In this document: positions 7,121 through 13,925 of the stretch, piece by piece
Numbering within the stretch: the first letter of the stretch is position 1
How the letters are laid out: each line of letters starts with the position of its first letter
Source: Methanocella_A sp964548585
GTDB taxonomy: Archaea; Halobacteriota; Methanocellia; Methanocellales; Methanocellaceae
NCBI GenBank assembly: GCA_964548585.1
Contig: CAZJRS010000073.1
Location: forward strand, 1-19,192
Length of the DNA: 19,192 bases
Direction of reading: 5' to 3'
Notes under the pieces: model-generated
What the model was told of the DNA's origin: nothing
Seen by the model: the letters and a program-made list of their open reading frames with translations, nothing else
Databases searched by the model: none
Made by a program: the position numbers and the translations under genes

Positions 7121-7161
7121 TGGTATTCTCCATTTATAGGTATGTCTCTTAGAATTTTTAA

Positions 7162-7173
7162 GGGATATATTTC
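7162..7173 (-). promoter_or_regulatory. TATA-like box of the class V aminotransferase
   Basis: GAAATATATCCC on the minus strand lies about 42-53 nt upstream of the ATG at 7120, giving a short leader that contains the GGAG ribosome binding site. It shares a 194-bp divergent spacer with the chelatase-like gene. Confidence 0.4.
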
Positions 7174-7268
7174 TTTCGGGTTCTTGTCGTATAACTGTCA
7201 GGTAAAATTGAGGTAATCGTAGCAATGCCTAACAGAAAGATCGTCATAGCCCCAGGCCCTTCGGGCAG

Positions 7269-7278
7269 ATTTAATACT
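7269..7278 (+). promoter_or_regulatory. TATA-like box and unusual ribosome binding site of the chelatase-like gene
   Basis: ATTTAATACT lies about 40 nt upstream of the ATG at 7315. The leader holds GTGATCC (7304-7310), which is complementary to the archaeal 16S rRNA 3' end and supports the start at 7315. Confidence 0.45.
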
Positions 7279-7314
7279 CCACAACCCAATGTAATATAGA
7301 AAAGTGATCCGCGA

Positions 7315-8331
7315 ATGGCGACAAATACAGGCATCCTAATAATACAGCACGGCGATTTCCCCTTTGACTTCATCGAGAAACACAGAGATATATACGAGCG
7401 AATCGAGGGCATCATGGAGAAGTTGAGCCAAGAGTCAAGGGTTCTCCCCCATACACCCGAAAACGATCCTCATGGCGCAGACATCGAAAAGCTTGCCTCA
7501 GTCCTGCAAACGGCAGGCTACGACATAGCCATCGGATACCTCGACTTTTCATTGCCGACCATTTCTGACGCCGCCAAAGCGCTTATCACCAAAGGCCATA
7601 AAAAAATTGTTTTCGCGTGTGCCCCGGGACTGATGATGCGTAGTTCTCACAGCTTGATTGATGTGCCAAAGGTATTGAAAGAGATCGGTGAGAGCAATCC
7701 CGACATTGACATGATCTATGCCAGGCCTGGGATTCCGTATGAGCTTATTGTCAGGGCGTTTCTAAAGAAGATCAATGCGGCAACGGGGATTCCGGTCGAC
7801 AAGGATATTGTTAATATCCAAGCCACTCACCCCGGAACAGGTGTGGTGCTCGTGGCGCACGGCGACATACCTCAGGACTCTACCAACAAAAACGCTGGAG
7901 TTATGCAAGACGCTGAGAAGCATGCCCAGCACTGGTCAAAGATGGGGAAGGAGTGGCCCCGGTCAGAGGAAAATGATCCGAACTATTACGATACGATCGT
8001 GTTGAAGGTCAAGCTCAGGGAGATGTTCTGGCCGATTCCGGTTGAGGTAGGCTACATGGAGTTCGCATCGCCGGACATCGATGAGGCGTTTGAAAAGCTG
8101 CTGCGGACAGGAGTGAAAAAAGTCATATTCTGCGGGGGCACAGCTTTCTTCGGCAGGAGTTCACATTCGCTGATTGACATACCGGAACATATTGACCGGC
8201 TGAAGGCAAAACACCCGGAAGTGGAGATCGTCTATGCGTATCCAGAGCAGGAACTGGTGATGGGCGAGCTTGCGAAGGCAGTCAGCTTCAAAGTCGAGCA
8301 GGCGATAAACGGGGATGTAATGCTGTTTTAA
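7315..8331 (+). CDS. Tandem CbiX/sirohydrochlorin-chelatase-like protein
   Basis: A 338-residue soluble protein made of two similar halves about 170 residues apart. Each half has a beta strand ending in HGD (ILIIQHGDFP with H12; VLVAHGDIP with H182), a shared ENDP (49-52 and 219-222), a GY segment, and a matching RSSHSLID (H112 and H284). Small class II chelatases of the CbiX/CfbA type use one His at the end of strand 1 and another near residue 75. The HGD and SSHS histidines fit that arrangement and could bind metal. Each half is much larger than a 120-residue CbiX and carries extra helices, so the substrate is probably not sirohydrochlorin. No cobalamin or F430 genes are nearby. Metal chelation or another tetrapyrrole or metal role is inferred only. 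The gene is monocistronic, with a U-rich terminator. Confidence 0.78.
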   Translation: MATNTGILIIQHGDFPFDFIEKHRDIYERIEGIMEKLSQESRVLPHTPENDPHGADIEKLASVLQTAGYDIAIGYLDFSLPTISDAAKALITKGHKKIVFACAPGLMMRSSHSLIDVPKVLKEIGESNPDIDMIYARPGIPYELIVRAFLKKINAATGIPVDKDIVNIQATHPGTGVVLVAHGDIPQDSTNKNAGVMQDAEKHAQHWSKMGKEWPRSEENDPNYYDTIVLKVKLREMFWPIPVEVGYMEFASPDIDEAFEKLLRTGVKKVIFCGGTAFFGRSSHSLIDIPEHIDRLKAKHPEVEIVYAYPEQELVMGELAKAVSFKVEQAINGDVMLF

Positions 8332-8364
8332 GACACGCAGGCAGGTCGTCCCGACAATACTACT

Positions 8365-8382
8365 CTTTTTCGGTCGTTTTTA
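8365..8382 (+). terminator. U-rich terminator after the chelatase-like gene
   Basis: Two runs of five T (8366-8370 and 8377-8381) lie 34-50 nt beyond the stop codon, just before the next TATA box, as is usual for archaeal termination. Confidence 0.45.
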
Positions 8383-8390
8383 AACGCGAC

Positions 8391-8405
8391 AATATTAATA
8401 TAAAA
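8391..8405 (+). promoter_or_regulatory. TATA box of the zinc-ribbon/DUF362 operon
   Basis: AATATTAATATAAAA lies 21-35 nt upstream of the ATG at 8426, and no ribosome binding site is seen before the ATG. The spacing predicts a leaderless or nearly leaderless message. Confidence 0.5.
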
Positions 8406-8425
8406 ATCCCGCACACCAGATCACA

Positions 8426-8632
8426 ATGACCGAGTCCTATCCTCAGGTATGTGTGCGCTGCGGGAAGCCTGTAGATATCACCGTAAAATGTGAAGTATGT
8501 GGTAAACCGTTGTGCCCATATGATATCCGCGTTATAGGCGAGTATGAAACCCTGTGCCAGGAGTGTTATGAAGACCTGACCTTTCAGTACCGTGCCAAAT
8601 CTTGTGACGTCGGGGGGCTTGAGAGCGAATGA
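8426..8632 (+). CDS. Small double zinc-ribbon-like protein
   Basis: A 68-residue protein with eight Cys residues: C9xxC12, C22xxC25 with C30, C44xxC47, and a lone C60. The knuckles GKPV and GKPLCPYD look like treble-clef or B-box-type zinc turns. It probably binds two zinc ions in a cross-braced or tandem arrangement. There is no membrane segment, and I do not recognise a named family. Its TGA overlaps the ATG of the DUF362 gene (ATGA at 8629-8632), so the two are translationally coupled and probably made in step. The partner lacks the ferredoxin-like Cys motifs that many DUF362 proteins carry, so a role as metal-binding partner or assembly factor for that protein is possible. That is inference. 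Confidence 0.7.
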   Translation: MTESYPQVCVRCGKPVDITVKCEVCGKPLCPYDIRVIGEYETLCQECYEDLTFQYRAKSCDVGGLESE

Positions 8633-9819
8633 AGTTCGATGTGGTCGCGGTCAGCCTGGACTCGGGAGTTCTTGGTGCGACAGCCTATGATAATACGATG
8701 CGTGCTCTGAAAACGCTTGAAGACGACGGACAGATGGATAAGCTGAAACTCGGTGGAACCGTGATGGTCAAGCCCAATTTTACTCAGCCCCCTAATCCGT
8801 CGCTGAAGTTCGGCCCGCGGGATAGCGATCTCACGGTCCATAACCATGTGTGCACAGATCCTTTCTCTATTAAAGCTGCCTGCGACTTTGTGATCGCCCA
8901 TGGTGGCAAAACAATTGTTGCGGAGGGCACCAAGTGGCCTGGCGGTACGAAAGCAGTCTTTTTGCAAACGGGCTGCGAGCCGCTGCTGGAAGGCTATGAT
9001 GTGGAGTTGTTTGACACGGGTACTGAGTCCCCGGCGCAGCGAGCCAGAGTCCGTCCGGCAAAGGTCTGGAATGATGACTATGCCGAGTTTGACGTACACG
9101 AGATATTCGGTCAAATTGACGTCATACTTAACCTGGCCAAACTCAAGTGCCACAGCAATGCACTGGTCACCGGGGCGGTTAAAAACCTGTACGGCTCGCT
9201 GGAGCCATCACCGCGCCGGGCGGAAGGGCATTTTTGTGCCGACCCGCTCTGGACTCGCATTTCCCGGCGGAAGATGGCAGAAGGTTACAAGAAGCTGTCG
9301 GAAACCTTTGTCCAGGTGCACAGTGGTATCCTGCACACGTTTGGGGTAGATGAGATTTGCGTCGTCGAAGGAGTGATTTCAGGAGAGGGTGACGGCCCGC
9401 TATTCCAGCCGGCTACCCCACGGAAGGAGAACATCGTGCTGGCTTCAGTCAATAATCCGGCGACGATTGATGCGGCCGAGAGCTTTTACATGGGCTATTC
9501 ACCGGAATTCCTTCGCAGCTTTGCGGAGTATGCCCTTCGGGAGATGAACTATGTACCGGACGCCGATCTGCTCGACTCCTACGGTGAACAGTACTTCCTT
9601 AAACTGGCGGAATCCGCCGGAATGGGCCGAATCCGGGACTTTGGAGTCTACGTGATTAGTCCGCTGGCAACCGAGATCATGCCGAGCCATATGCTGAGCT
9701 TGCTCCGCACCGGAGATCCGTTTACTCTGCCGACCTTCGTGCGCTATGCGGCGAATACGCCGCTGTTCGACAGAGTGCCGGGACCTGACTATGAGTTTAA
9801 GGTTGAGGCGCCGGCTTAG
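8629..9819 (+). CDS. DUF362 domain protein
   Basis: A 396-residue protein of the DUF362 family (PF04015). The family pattern is seen in TVMVKPNF (44-51), HNHVCTDP (71-78), LAKLKCHSNALVTGAVKNLYG region (169-189) and VVEGVISGEGDGPL (about 245-258). The domain covers most of the chain. No C-x2-C-x2-C-x3-C ferredoxin module is present, unlike many archaeal and clostridial members that carry one. The function of DUF362 is not established; members are widespread in anaerobes. The start overlaps the zinc-ribbon gene by four bases, which fixes the ATG at 8629. The frame ends at TAG 9817-9819, with no obvious terminator before the next promoter. Confidence 0.85.
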   Translation: MKFDVVAVSLDSGVLGATAYDNTMRALKTLEDDGQMDKLKLGGTVMVKPNFTQPPNPSLKFGPRDSDLTVHNHVCTDPFSIKAACDFVIAHGGKTIVAEGTKWPGGTKAVFLQTGCEPLLEGYDVELFDTGTESPAQRARVRPAKVWNDDYAEFDVHEIFGQIDVILNLAKLKCHSNALVTGAVKNLYGSLEPSPRRAEGHFCADPLWTRISRRKMAEGYKKLSETFVQVHSGILHTFGVDEICVVEGVISGEGDGPLFQPATPRKENIVLASVNNPATIDAAESFYMGYSPEFLRSFAEYALREMNYVPDADLLDSYGEQYFLKLAESAGMGRIRDFGVYVISPLATEIMPSHMLSLLRTGDPFTLPTFVRYAANTPLFDRVPGPDYEFKVEAPA

Positions 9820-9869
9820 GCTAAAAACAGATCATCTCGACCATGTTCTGCCCGCCTGCGTTAATAGCT

Positions 9870-9880
9870 TTATATATATT
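9870..9880 (+). promoter_or_regulatory. TATA box of the UPF0173 hydrolase gene
   Basis: TTATATATATT lies about 50 nt upstream of the ATG at 9929. The leader carries GGTGGTGTGG (9915-9924) as a ribosome binding site. A second AT-rich stretch, ATATTTAAAA (9889-9898), could be an alternative. Confidence 0.45.
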
Positions 9881-9928
9881 CACACCCATATTTAAAACTG
9901 GATTAAGGTACATCGGTGGTGTGGTAAG

Positions 9929-10612
9929 ATGAAGATAATCTGGCACGGGCATTCCTTTTTTGAGCTGCAGGGTAGTCTGAATACGCTGATTGATCCGTTT
10001 ATTCTCGGGAATAAGATGTGCGATGTGAAGCCTGAGGAGCTGAAACCGGATGTCATAGCGGTCACTCACGGACACGCGGACCACCTCGGGGACACGGTCA
10101 CCCTGGCGGAACAGACTGGCTGTAACGTGGTCGCCGTCAACGAGATCGCCAAGTATCTGCAGTCCAAGGGTGTCAACGCCTTCGGAGCAAATATCGGCGG
10201 CACAATCGAGATTGATGATACTAGTTATTCACTGGTGCCTGCCCAGCACTCGAATGGCATCGACGAAGCAGGTTTCGGATGGGATGCCGGAAGCCCGGCT
10301 GGATGGGTGGTCAGCAGCGACTCTGCAGTAGTATACCATGCAGGTGACACCGGAGTATTTAGTGACATGGCGTTGATCCACGATATGTATCACCCTAAAG
10401 TCGTCATGCTCCCAATCGGCGGCCGGTTCACGATGGATATTTCACAGGCAGTGATGGCTGTCAAGATGCTGAAGCCCCAGTTCGTGTTGCCCATGCATTA
10501 CAACACATTTGAGGTCATCAAGGCAGATGCGGGCAAGTTCCTGCGCATGGTTGAGGAACAAACTGACGCGGAAGTAGTCATCCTGGAGCCGGGCGACTCC
10601 ATTGACGTGTGA
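9929..10612 (+). CDS. UPF0173 metal-dependent hydrolase (metallo-beta-lactamase fold)
   Basis: A 227-residue protein, the usual size of the UPF0173/YtkL group of the metallo-beta-lactamase superfamily. MKIIWHGHSFFEL at the start is the group signature. The zinc motif H-x-H-x-D-H appears as THGHADHLGD (H47, H49, D51, H52). Further ligands are the His in PAQHSNG, the Asp of HAGDTGVF and the His of LPMHYNTF. All metal ligands are therefore present and the enzyme should be active with two metals. The physiological substrate of the group is unknown; RNA, nucleotide or sugar-phosphate esters are all possible. It has its own promoter and a good ribosome binding site. The next larger gene begins 219 bp downstream. 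Confidence 0.92.
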   Translation: MKIIWHGHSFFELQGSLNTLIDPFILGNKMCDVKPEELKPDVIAVTHGHADHLGDTVTLAEQTGCNVVAVNEIAKYLQSKGVNAFGANIGGTIEIDDTSYSLVPAQHSNGIDEAGFGWDAGSPAGWVVSSDSAVVYHAGDTGVFSDMALIHDMYHPKVVMLPIGGRFTMDISQAVMAVKMLKPQFVLPMHYNTFEVIKADAGKFLRMVEEQTDAEVVILEPGDSIDV

Positions 10613-10626
10613 TTACAATAACTGAT

Positions 10627-10701
10627 ATGGAAAATCGCATGAACGCGGTGCCGAACGGAGAATACAGCTACGGAAAAAACCTCGAATACCTGAAAGCTTG
10701 A
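10627..10701 (+). other. Possible 24-codon micro-ORF or gene remnant
   Basis: An ATG frame of 24 residues (it includes VPNGEYSYGKNLEYLKA) starts 14 nt after the UPF0173 stop. The composition is protein-like rather than random, and it could be the N-terminal remnant of a lost gene. There is no ribosome binding site. I would not annotate it as a gene without conservation. Confidence 0.15.
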
Positions 10702-10785
10702 CCCGTCTGCGAAATTGCACCCACAGATTCACCCGTATAATAGTTCTGGATAAATAGTAATTAATCCACTACATATGCATGAATC

Positions 10786-10806
10786 AAATATTATAACATA
10801 GTTATA
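10786..10806 (+). promoter_or_regulatory. TATA region and 15-bp dyad in the alcohol dehydrogenase promoter
   Basis: AAATATTATAAC (10786-10797) is TATA-like and overlaps a perfect dyad, TATAAC-ATA-GTTATA (10792-10806). The dyad lies 26-40 nt upstream of the ATG at 10832, between the expected TATA box and start site. This is a good place for a repressor that controls the dehydrogenase/kinase pair. The regulator is unknown. Confidence 0.4.
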
Positions 10807-10831
10807 TCAATTTGTATCTGAGTGTTGAATT

Positions 10832-11998
10832 ATGTCATCCGACAAGCGTAAAGAACTACGCAAGTTCGTTGCTCCTGAATTTATCTTTGGGAGCGGTGCG
10901 CTAAGCCTTGCAGGCCGTTACGCGAGAAATTTCGGAGCAAACAAAGTGTTTGTAGTAAGCGACAAGGGGATCATAGAGGCAGGCTGGACCGAAAAAGTGA
11001 CCAGGTGCCTGGAGAAAGAGGGCCTGCAATTCATCGTTTTTTCGAGCGTCACCCCAAATCCCAGGGCTGAAGAGGTCATGCAAGGTTCCGAACTGTACCG
11101 GAAGGAAGCTTGTGACGTAATCATCGCCGTAGGCGGCGGGAGTCCGATAGACTGCGCAAAAGGTGTCGGAGTGGTAAGCACCAATCACAGGAACATTATG
11201 GATTTTGAGGGCGTAGACCAGATACCTGTGCCCGGACCTCCGCTGATCTGCATCCCGACAACAGCCGGCTCTTCGGCAGATGTTTCTCAGTTTGCCATCA
11301 TCACCGATGTGGCGGCACGACGGAAAGCAGCACTGGTCAGCAAGATGCTGGTGCCAGACACATCGCTGATCGACCCGGATACGACCATGACCATGCCACC
11401 CGAGTTGACAGCCAATACAGGCCTGGATGCGCTGACCCACGGGATCGAAGCGTATGTATCGAACGCCAGCTCACCGATCACCGATCTTTTCGCCCTGAAT
11501 TCGATCCGGATGATCGTAGAAAATTTACCGGGCTCGCTTCGTGAGCCTGGTAACCGGGAATACCGCACCTCGATGATGCTCGGCAGCCTCGAAGCAGGCC
11601 TAGCATTCTCCAATGCCAGCCTGGGCGCAACCCACGCGATGGCCCACAGCCTCGGCGGTGTCGAAGACACCGCCCATGGTGAGAGCAACGCGGCCCTTCT
11701 GGCTCCTTTGATCGAATTTAACTATGATACGGTACCACAAAGATATGAGCAAATCGGTGAAGCGATGGGCGTCAACTTTGCAGGGATGGAATACGCCGAG
11801 AAAAAGGCAGCGGTCATAAATGCAATAACAGGGCTAATCAGAGTGTGCGGAGCTAATCGGCGACTCAGAGACTTCGGGGTCAGTCGGGAAAATATTCCGG
11901 AGTTATCGATAAAGGCATTAAAAGATGCATGTATGGTGACCAACCCCCGGCGAATGAGCCAGAAAGAAGTGGAGATGATCTATGAAAGAGCCTTATAG
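10832..11998 (+). CDS. Iron-containing (group III) alcohol dehydrogenase
   Basis: A 388-residue NAD(P)-dependent dehydrogenase of the Fe-ADH family. The cofactor loop is GGGSPIDCAK (about 103-112), followed by IPTTAGSSADVSQFA. The divalent-metal ligands are present: TGLDALTHGIEAY (Asp and His), ATHAMAHSLGG (His) and TAHGESNA (His). Reactions in this family interconvert primary alcohols, diols or hydroxy-acids and the matching carbonyls. The alcohol cannot be assigned from sequence; in a methanogen, ethanol, 1,3-propanediol-type or aldehyde-detoxifying roles are all possible. The TAG stop lies 17 nt inside the histidine kinase gene, so the two are one transcript. A dyad at 10792-10806 overlaps the promoter. 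Confidence 0.93.
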   Translation: MSSDKRKELRKFVAPEFIFGSGALSLAGRYARNFGANKVFVVSDKGIIEAGWTEKVTRCLEKEGLQFIVFSSVTPNPRAEEVMQGSELYRKEACDVIIAVGGGSPIDCAKGVGVVSTNHRNIMDFEGVDQIPVPGPPLICIPTTAGSSADVSQFAIITDVAARRKAALVSKMLVPDTSLIDPDTTMTMPPELTANTGLDALTHGIEAYVSNASSPITDLFALNSIRMIVENLPGSLREPGNREYRTSMMLGSLEAGLAFSNASLGATHAMAHSLGGVEDTAHGESNAALLAPLIEFNYDTVPQRYEQIGEAMGVNFAGMEYAEKKAAVINAITGLIRVCGANRRLRDFGVSRENIPELSIKALKDACMVTNPRRMSQKEVEMIYERAL

Positions 11999-13160
11999 CC
12001 AGCCGGACGAATCCGAGAAGCTTCGGGATAAGATCATCGGGCTGGGTGAGAGGTCATACCGAAAAAGCTACTATCCCGAGCTTCAGCAGAAGCTCGCCGA
12101 CCTCGAGCGGTTCAAGACACTCCTCGACCAGATAAACGATGCCATTTTCCTGATAGAAATGCCCTCGCGGAGGATCACCGATGTAAACAATTCGGCTTCG
12201 GTGCAGACTGGGTACACTATCGATGAGTTATGCCGGATGACTTTGAATGATCTTATACAGGGGAGAAAAGAAGAGTTACACAAACTATTCTCAGATGAAA
12301 TCCGATCCTTAATCATAGAAACTGAGTTGGTCAGGAAAGACCACCGGAATATCGTATACGAGATAGGCATGCGCAGGGTTCAGTTTAGGAACACGCCGTA
12401 TATTGTCGCAGTAGCCAGGGACATCACCGCCAGAAAAGAGGCGGAAAAGGAGCTCCTGGCCGCCAATTCACAGGCAGAGCTATACCTGGACCTGATGGGA
12501 CACGACATCAACAATATGAACCAGGCGGCCATGGGATTTCTGGAGCTTGCGATAGAAAAGCTTCACGTGACAGGTCCGGAGTGTCGTGACGGTGAGGCGT
12601 TGATTAATCAGGCCATAGAAGATATGCAGAACAGCTCGATGCTCATTGACAACGTAAGAAAGCTCAGGAAAGCACGGTCAGGAGCCTTCAAGCCCAGGGA
12701 AATCGATCTCACCGCGCTCCTGCACGATATAAAAAATAAGCTGGTCACAGCGATAGACAGGAAAGTCACCATCAAGATCGAGTCACAAACCGAATGTAAG
12801 ATTTGCGCCAGCGAGCTGATTGAAGATGTGTTCACACACGTGATCAATAACGCGATCAAACACTCTACCGGCCCCCTCGAAATAGACATAAGGCTAACCA
12901 AAGAACAGGTTAACGGAACAAACTATTGCCAGGTATCGGTCGAAGATAACGGCCCGGGCATACCGGAAACGAAAAAGCGGGGACTGTTTGACATCAGACA
13001 ACGAGGAAAAGCCCGCATTTCCGGAAAAGGGCTAGGACTCTACATTGTCAAAACGATCGTCGATGACTTCCAGGGGCAGGTATGGGTCGAGAACCGGGTG
13101 CCGGGAGACTATACGAAAGGCAGCAGGTTCATTATACTGCTTCCGGCGGTTAAAGAATAG
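11982..13160 (+). CDS. Soluble PAS-domain sensor histidine kinase
   Basis: A 392-residue cytoplasmic kinase without a membrane segment. A short helical, partly coiled N-terminus (11-45) leads into one PAS domain (about 46-155: INDAIFLIEMPSRRITDVNN through IVAVARDITARKEAE). The dimerisation helix has the phospho-acceptor His174 in LMGHDINNMNQAAMGF, a form common in methanogen kinases. The ATP-binding domain shows the N box HVINNAIKHS (286-295), G1 VEDNGPGIP (320-328) and G2 GKGLGLYIV (348-356). The start overlaps the dehydrogenase gene by 17 bp. No receiver-domain regulator is nearby, so its partner lies elsewhere. The PAS domain may sense a metabolite or redox state related to the dehydrogenase; that link is inferred from the overlap. 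Confidence 0.93.
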   Translation: MKEPYSQPDESEKLRDKIIGLGERSYRKSYYPELQQKLADLERFKTLLDQINDAIFLIEMPSRRITDVNNSASVQTGYTIDELCRMTLNDLIQGRKEELHKLFSDEIRSLIIETELVRKDHRNIVYEIGMRRVQFRNTPYIVAVARDITARKEAEKELLAANSQAELYLDLMGHDINNMNQAAMGFLELAIEKLHVTGPECRDGEALINQAIEDMQNSSMLIDNVRKLRKARSGAFKPREIDLTALLHDIKNKLVTAIDRKVTIKIESQTECKICASELIEDVFTHVINNAIKHSTGPLEIDIRLTKEQVNGTNYCQVSVEDNGPGIPETKKRGLFDIRQRGKARISGKGLGLYIVKTIVDDFQGQVWVENRVPGDYTKGSRFIILLPAVKE

Positions 13161-13183
13161 GTGGTCCTCGACGTTGTGCGGGC

Positions 13184-13229
13184 ACTGTCTACTCATTAGC
13201 GCAGTTATCTGAGTAGTCACCCCGACAGT
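13184..13229. terminator. Hairpin between convergent kinase and Lrp genes
   Basis: CTACTCA (13189-13195) pairs with TGAGTAG (13210-13216) around a 14-nt loop. An outer ACTGT/ACAGT pair (13184-13188 and 13225-13229) extends the stem with an asymmetric bulge. Placed between two convergent genes only 68 bp apart, it probably ends transcription in one or both directions. There is no T tract, so termination strength is uncertain. Confidence 0.4.
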
Positions 13230-13693
13230 CACTCTTTAAACGGTATCCACTCTTCCGGGCTCTTGTAAAAGTTCAGCACCACATGGCTCTTGCTATCCTT
13301 GAGCATGTGGCCCATTTTCAGCCTGATCTGGCTGATGTACGATTCGTACTCCCGGACATCTTCGAAGGAAAGCAGTAGCATTGCGTCCCATTCTCCGGTG
13401 ACGGATACGTCCATGATGACGTGGGGGTCTTCTTTGAGTGTGTCGATAAAGTCTTTGATCGTGGCCTGGTCAGTCACATCCAGCTTCAGGAAGAGGATGA
13501 AAAACGATTTGAGGCCGATTTTTTCCATGTCGATGACAGCCCGGTAATTCTTGATGATACCAGCCTTCTCCATACGGCGGATCCTGGATGCCACGGTCTG
13601 TCTCGTGACTGCGCAGTCTTTAGCGATCTCCGAATGTGAGCTGGTACCGTCCCTTGCTAGTATAGCGATGATCTTCTTATCCGTACTATCCAT
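13229..13693 (-). CDS. Lrp/AsnC-family transcriptional regulator
   Basis: A 154-residue regulator with the two usual parts. The N-terminal winged helix-turn-helix spans about 1-50 (DKKIIAILARDG, then EIAKDCAVTRQTVASRIRRMEKAGII). The C-terminal RAM effector-binding domain spans about 65-145 (FFILFLKLDVTD, then VSVTGEWDAMLLLSFEDVREYE). Such proteins bind DNA as dimers or octamers and sense amino acids or other small metabolites. GGTGG 8-12 nt before the ATG at 13693 supports this start. It is divergent from ahcY across 232 bp that holds two dyads (13736-13753 and 13874-13895), so autoregulation and control of the methyl-cycle genes are plausible. The ligand is unknown. It is convergent with the histidine kinase. 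Confidence 0.92.
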   Translation of the reverse strand: MDSTDKKIIAILARDGTSSHSEIAKDCAVTRQTVASRIRRMEKAGIIKNYRAVIDMEKIGLKSFFILFLKLDVTDQATIKDFIDTLKEDPHVIMDVSVTGEWDAMLLLSFEDVREYESYISQIRLKMGHMLKDSKSHVVLNFYKSPEEWIPFKE

Positions 13694-13733
13694 GCCGCTT
13701 CCACCAATAGCCGTTTTACACGAAGTTAAACAA

Positions 13734-13755
13734 TGCGGTGCCTGATGGCACCGTA
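13734..13755. promoter_or_regulatory. Perfect dyad between Lrp and ahcY (candidate operator)
   Basis: CGGTGCC-TGAT-GGCACCG at 13736-13753 is a perfect 7-bp inverted repeat, extended by a G/T and a T/A pair on the outside. It lies 43-60 bp upstream of the Lrp ATG. It could be an operator for this regulator or an RNA hairpin in the Lrp leader. Confidence 0.35.
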
Positions 13756-13870
13756 GATGACTTTGAGTAAAGTTGTGTATGGATTATATGAGCCGCGTAT
13801 AGATAAATCTTATGCATAATGTTAAATCTTTTAATGAATCATCTAACACAAAGAAAACTCTTTATACTAT

Positions 13871-13895
13871 TTTATACTTATATGTAAACAAGTAT
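13871..13895 (+). promoter_or_regulatory. ahcY promoter with TATA-like boxes and a dyad
   Basis: TTTATACTTATATG (13871-13884) is TATA-like and about 42-55 nt upstream of the start at 13926. ATACTT (13874-13879) and AAGTAT (13890-13895) form an inverted repeat with a 10-bp spacer across this box. GGTGA (13916-13920) is the ribosome binding site, 5 nt before the ATG. Confidence 0.45.
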
Positions 13896-13925
13896 CACAA
13901 ATTATTTTACTTTATGGTGATTAAC

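Noticed and set aside
7121..7225. Upstream extension of the class V aminotransferase
   Set aside because: The added residues are not family-like and cross the TATA and ribosome binding sites; GGAG precedes the ATG at 7120.
7121..7314. Riboswitch in the divergent spacer
   Set aside because: Only a 4-bp GGCCC/GGGC-type hairpin (7256-7266) is visible, with no conserved aptamer pattern.
13812..13925. Upstream extension of ahcY
   Set aside because: The extra 38 residues are AT-rich promoter sequence. GGTGA five bases before the ATG at 13926 and the family N-terminus support the shorter form.
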